DNA from: an uncultured Bacteroidota bacterium | Lineage (GTDB): Bacteria; Bacteroidota; Bacteroidia; Bacteroidales; WCHB1-69 | Assembly: GCA_902802755.1 (NCBI GenBank) | Contig: CADCNH010000010.1 | Location: 1 to 41,299, forward strand | Length of the DNA: 41,299 nt | Direction of reading: 5' to 3' | Part shown: one piece after another, positions 38,574 to 41,299 of the stretch | How the letters are laid out: the number at the start of each line of letters is the position of its first letter | Position numbering within the stretch: the first letter of the stretch is position 1 | The notes under the pieces: model-generated | What the model was told of the DNA's origin: nothing | The model's database searches: none | The model's input: only the letters and a program-made list of their open reading frames with translations | Made by a program: the position numbers and the translations under genes

Positions 38574-41299
38574 TTAATCAAAGAATCCCAGTCCACTGAT
38601 AGCGTTCAACATGCGGTCCACATAGTCCCAGGTAGTGGGTGACCATTTGAAGCCCAGACGATAGAGCACTTGCGTGGTGTACGGGTTACTGACGACCACC
38701 TGTTTGACTCTCATGCCATGGGCCATATCTTGGTATGCAAGCATGCTGGAAAGCGTTTTGGCCTTCTGTGGGTCGTTGCCCGCACTCTCCATGGTGGCAT
38801 TGTACTCCTCGTCCTCCACGAGTCGGATGTTTGTACCCAAATTGTTGAATCCGCTGAGAACGTCGCCGAGGAACTGCGTATGGCTGTTATAGGCATGGAA
38901 TACGCAGCACTCCTTGGGTGTGGAACTTAGCAAGATGATAGCGTGCGCTGTTTCATCAATGGGCGAGAATTCCACTTTGCTTTCGTACAGGGAATAGGGG
39001 AAGCAGCCTAACATGTTATAGACTTTGATGCGCCCCATGAAGGAGTTCGTAGTAAAGTTGATCTGGAACTCACCGTCGCTGGTACGCGCCGCCAAGTTAC
39101 CGACACGGATCACCTTGGCCGACAATCCATCCTCTGCCATCGATTGCAACACAATGCGTTCTGCCATGAACTTGGAATGAACATATTGGTTTCCTAGATA
39201 TTGTCCGTCGTAAAGTCTCTGCTCGGTGAAAACATGGTCGGGAGCCATGGTATCGTTGACATTGAGACCGCTGGTGCTATACGTGGAGATGTGTACCAAA
39301 CGTGCACCAGTCTTCAAACAAAGGTCAACACAGCGTTGTGCACCACCAATATTGACGTCTTCGATTTCAGTGCCTTCGCTGAAGTGTTTCACCACAGCGG
39401 CACAGTTGAACACCGTGTCAATCTTTGCCTGCACAAGAGTGGTCAAGTCGTTGGTGACATCACCGAGGATGATGTGGAGACGCTTGCCGAACAATTCATC
39501 GTATGTGGATTCGAAATAGTAAAACAGGAGGGTTTTCAGTCGGTGTTCAGCACCATCCATGTTCTTGTCGCGTACCAGACAGTAGATGTTCTGTGCATCC
39601 GATTGGATCAGTTCTTGCAAAACGTGAATGCCAAGGTAACCTGTGGCACCAGTAAGCAGCACATGGCCCAAGGATTGGCGTTCACCGTTGCGGAAGTTCT
39701 CCAATGTATTGTTGTTCAGCAAATTGTTAATAGCAGAATAGTCAAATTTGGTCACATCCTCATCATCGGTATTGACAATCGTACTACCTGTGACGAGTGC
39801 GGCAAGCTTTCTCGGGGTGGGGTTGGCAAAGACGTCGCCATAGGCCACATGCATTCCTGCCTTATCGGCTTCGATGATAACACGGGTCACCATGAGCGAG
39901 GTGCCGCCCAAATCGAAGAAGCTGTCGTTGGCCCCGATCTTGTCCATGGAGAGAACCTCTCTGAAAATGCGACAGAACAATGCTTCCGTGTCGTTGGCTG
40001 GTGCTACGTATTCGCGGTCTGAAACCTGCATAACGGGTGTAGGCAATGCCTTACGGTTCACTTTCTGGTTCTGGTTCAGCGGAATACTGTCAATCTGCAT
40101 CGTGGAGGCTGGAATCATATACGGAGGTTTCTGCTCGCCGATGAAGGCGTTGAGAGCCTTGATGTCCACCTGCTGGTCACTGACAATGTAAGCGGCGATG
40201 AATTTTCCACCATTCTCGTAATCAAAGGCCTGCACGGTAGCGTCCTTGATGCCCGGGAATTGGCGAATCACGGCCTCCACTTCCTTGAGTTCGATACGGA
40301 AGCCACGGATTTTCACCTGACCATCTTTACGTCCCACAAACTGGATGTTGCCATCCGGGAGGTAACGCACGATGTCGCCTGTACGATAAACACGAGCATG
40401 TTTCGGGTCGTCGCTAAAGGGGTTCTTCAGGTAGGTTTCAGCAGTTTTTTCGGGACGATTCAAATAGCCACGGCTCACCTGCGGGCCTGTGACCCACAAT
40501 TCACCGGCAGCTCCGACAGGTAATCTATTAAACTGTTTATCAACAATATATAGTCTCAAATTATCAAGCGGCTTACCGATGGGAATGTCCAGTTCATAAT
40601 CCTTCACCCAATAATTAGTGGTGAAGATGGTACACTCTGTCGGGCCATAACCGTTGTACATCTTGTAGTTTGTCGGCGGGTTAAGGGCAGACAATTTCTC
40701 ACCACCCACAGCAAAGCAACGTAATGAATGGTTTTCGACATTGGTTGCGAACTGGTAGCCCACCTGTGTGGTAATGAACGAGTGGGTAATGCCTTGTGTA
40801 TTGAAGTAATCGTTGAGGTCGGGCAAATTGAGTCGAATGTCGTCGCCAATGATGTAAACACAAGCACCACAGGTCAATGCTGGATACATATCCATCATGC
40901 AGGCGTCAAAACCATAGCTGGCATACGCTGCCACGCGGTCTGCTGCAGTCAAGCCATAGTGTCGCTGATACCAATGACAGAATGCCACCAAGTTACCGTG
41001 TTCCAACTGACAACCCTTGGGTGTTCCTGTAGAACCGGAAGTGTAAAGCATGATGAAAAGACTTGACGGCAAGATAGGAGTTGACAGTTGATAGTTAACA
41101 ATTGGCAGTTGCTCTATATCTTTGGTCAATAACACTTTACCCTGATATTCGTCGACAACAGGACGCAACTCTTCATCGGCGATAAGCAATTGTGCATTCG
41201 CATCTTGCATCATAAAATTCAGACGTTCAGCAGGATAGCTCGGGTCAAGAGGCTGGTAAGCACAGCCAGCCTTTAATACACCTAACGAAACGATGGCCA
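38574..41299 (-). CDS. NRPS-like protein: adenylation, carrier protein and thioester reductase (5' partial)
   Basis: The frame is open to the window edge: codons before the ATG at 41213 read LGVLKAGCAYQPLDPSYPAERLNF, the A2 motif of adenylation domains, so the start lies beyond the window. Seen in order: A3 YTSGSTGTPKG, A4/A5 region, NGYGPTE, A7 YRTGD, A8 GRKDGQVKIRGFRIE, and A10 lysine in NQKVNRKAL; a carrier protein DSFFDLGGTSL (attachment Ser at nt 39897-39899); and a terminal reductase with GATGYLG and catalytic YVHSK. The protein activates an amino acid, holds it as a phosphopantetheine thioester and releases it reductively with NAD(P)H as an aldehyde or alcohol. A condensation domain may precede the window. 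A tentative specificity code read by eye is D-A-M-F-F-V-G-I-F-K, suggesting a hydrophobic residue (low confidence). Confidence 0.93.
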   Translation of the reverse strand, partial: AIVSLGVLKAGCAYQPLDPSYPAERLNFMMQDANAQLLIADEELRPVVDEYQGKVLLTKDIEQLPIVNYQLSTPILPSSLFIMLYTSGSTGTPKGCQLEHGNLVAFCHWYQRHYGLTAADRVAAYASYGFDACMMDMYPALTCGACVYIIGDDIRLNLPDLNDYFNTQGITHSFITTQVGYQFATNVENHSLRCFAVGGEKLSALNPPTNYKMYNGYGPTECTIFTTNYWVKDYELDIPIGKPLDNLRLYIVDKQFNRLPVGAAGELWVTGPQVSRGYLNRPEKTAETYLKNPFSDDPKHARVYRTGDIVRYLPDGNIQFVGRKDGQVKIRGFRIELKEVEAVIRQFPGIKDATVQAFDYENGGKFIAAYIVSDQQVDIKALNAFIGEQKPPYMIPASTMQIDSIPLNQNQKVNRKALPTPVMQVSDREYVAPANDTEALFCRIFREVLSMDKIGANDSFFDLGGTSLMVTRVIIEADKAGMHVAYGDVFANPTPRKLAALVTGSTIVNTDDEDVTKFDYSAINNLLNNNTLENFRNGERQSLGHVLLTGATGYLGIHVLQELIQSDAQNIYCLVRDKNMDGAEHRLKTLLFYYFESTYDELFGKRLHIILGDVTNDLTTLVQAKIDTVFNCAAVVKHFSEGTEIEDVNIGGAQRCVDLCLKTGARLVHISTYSTSGLNVNDTMAPDHVFTEQRLYDGQYLGNQYVHSKFMAERIVLQSMAEDGLSAKVIRVGNLAARTSDGEFQINFTTNSFMGRIKVYNMLGCFPYSLYESKVEFSPIDETAHAIILLSSTPKECCVFHAYNSHTQFLGDVLSGFNNLGTNIRLVEDEEYNATMESAGNDPQKAKTLSSMLAYQDMAHGMRVKQVVVSNPYTTQVLYRLGFKWSPTTWDYVDRMLNAISGLGFFD
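41080..41111 (-). repeat. Short tandem repeat inside the adenylation domain
   Basis: Successive seven-base units of CAACTGC, CAATTGT, TAACTAT, CAACTGT, CAACTCC type (minus strand) encode QLPIVNYQLSTP in the loop just before the A3 motif. The same repeat type is intergenic at 21281. Confidence 0.6.

Noticed and set aside
39201..40022. A 273-codon plus-strand frame in the NRPS-like gene
   Set aside because: Antisense to the carrier and reductase domains, which have clear motifs.

Overview
The window looks like chromosomal DNA from an uncultured member of the Bacteroidales (phylum Bacteroidota). Evidence: a type IX secretion (T9SS) sorting domain ends the first gene; nearly every promoter is the Bacteroidota -7 box TAnnTTTG with no Shine-Dalgarno sequences; the gene content (OmpP1/FadL porin, MuiA/DUF4139 protein, paired parvulin-type chaperones, tig-clpP-clpX) is typical; and the intergenic gaps carry the A/T-rich short repeats common in this group. 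Genus cannot be fixed from sequence alone.

Layout. 1-7.4 kb: end of a large T9SS surface protein, an OmpP1/FadL porin, then a leftward operon rlmB-phosphodiesterase-miaA. 7.4-7.75 kb: a hairpin-rich gap. 7.75-12.3 kb: rightward cluster of polyprenyl synthase, PBP2, RodA and NadD (isoprenoid carrier and cell-wall elongation); the PBP2/RodA junction looks damaged. 12.3-16.4 kb: RlmD, a GtrA-like protein, a MuiA-type protein and tRNA-Lys(CTT). 16.5-21.3 kb: two periplasmic parvulin-like proteins converge on a leftward mutL operon. 21.4-25.6 kb: a HAD hydrolase and the protein-quality operon tig-clpP-clpX, with a degenerate response-regulator receiver on the opposite strand. 26.1-28.5 kb: dusB, tRNA-His, a nitroreductase and a short YdeI-like protein.

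28.5-37.1 kb is accessory: a Sel1-repeat protein, several orphan membrane, lipo- and secreted proteins, and a REP-associated tyrosine transposase (RAYT) between two arrays of composite hairpin repeats in opposite orientations. The array units are open in several frames and give phantom ORFs. A broken remnant of a dicarboxylate symporter lies at 36.96-37.09 kb.

37.1-41.3 kb is a leftward operon: a 5'-truncated NRPS-like protein (adenylation, carrier protein, terminal thioester reductase), a tiny two-TM protein and an iron-containing alcohol dehydrogenase. The gene set suggests carrier-bound amino acid release as an aldehyde, possibly reduced further to an alcohol.

The strongest candidates for something new are the RAYT with its inverted arrays, the NRPS-reductase/alcohol-dehydrogenase operon, and repeat families that recur at promoters and even inside the NRPS adenylation domain.
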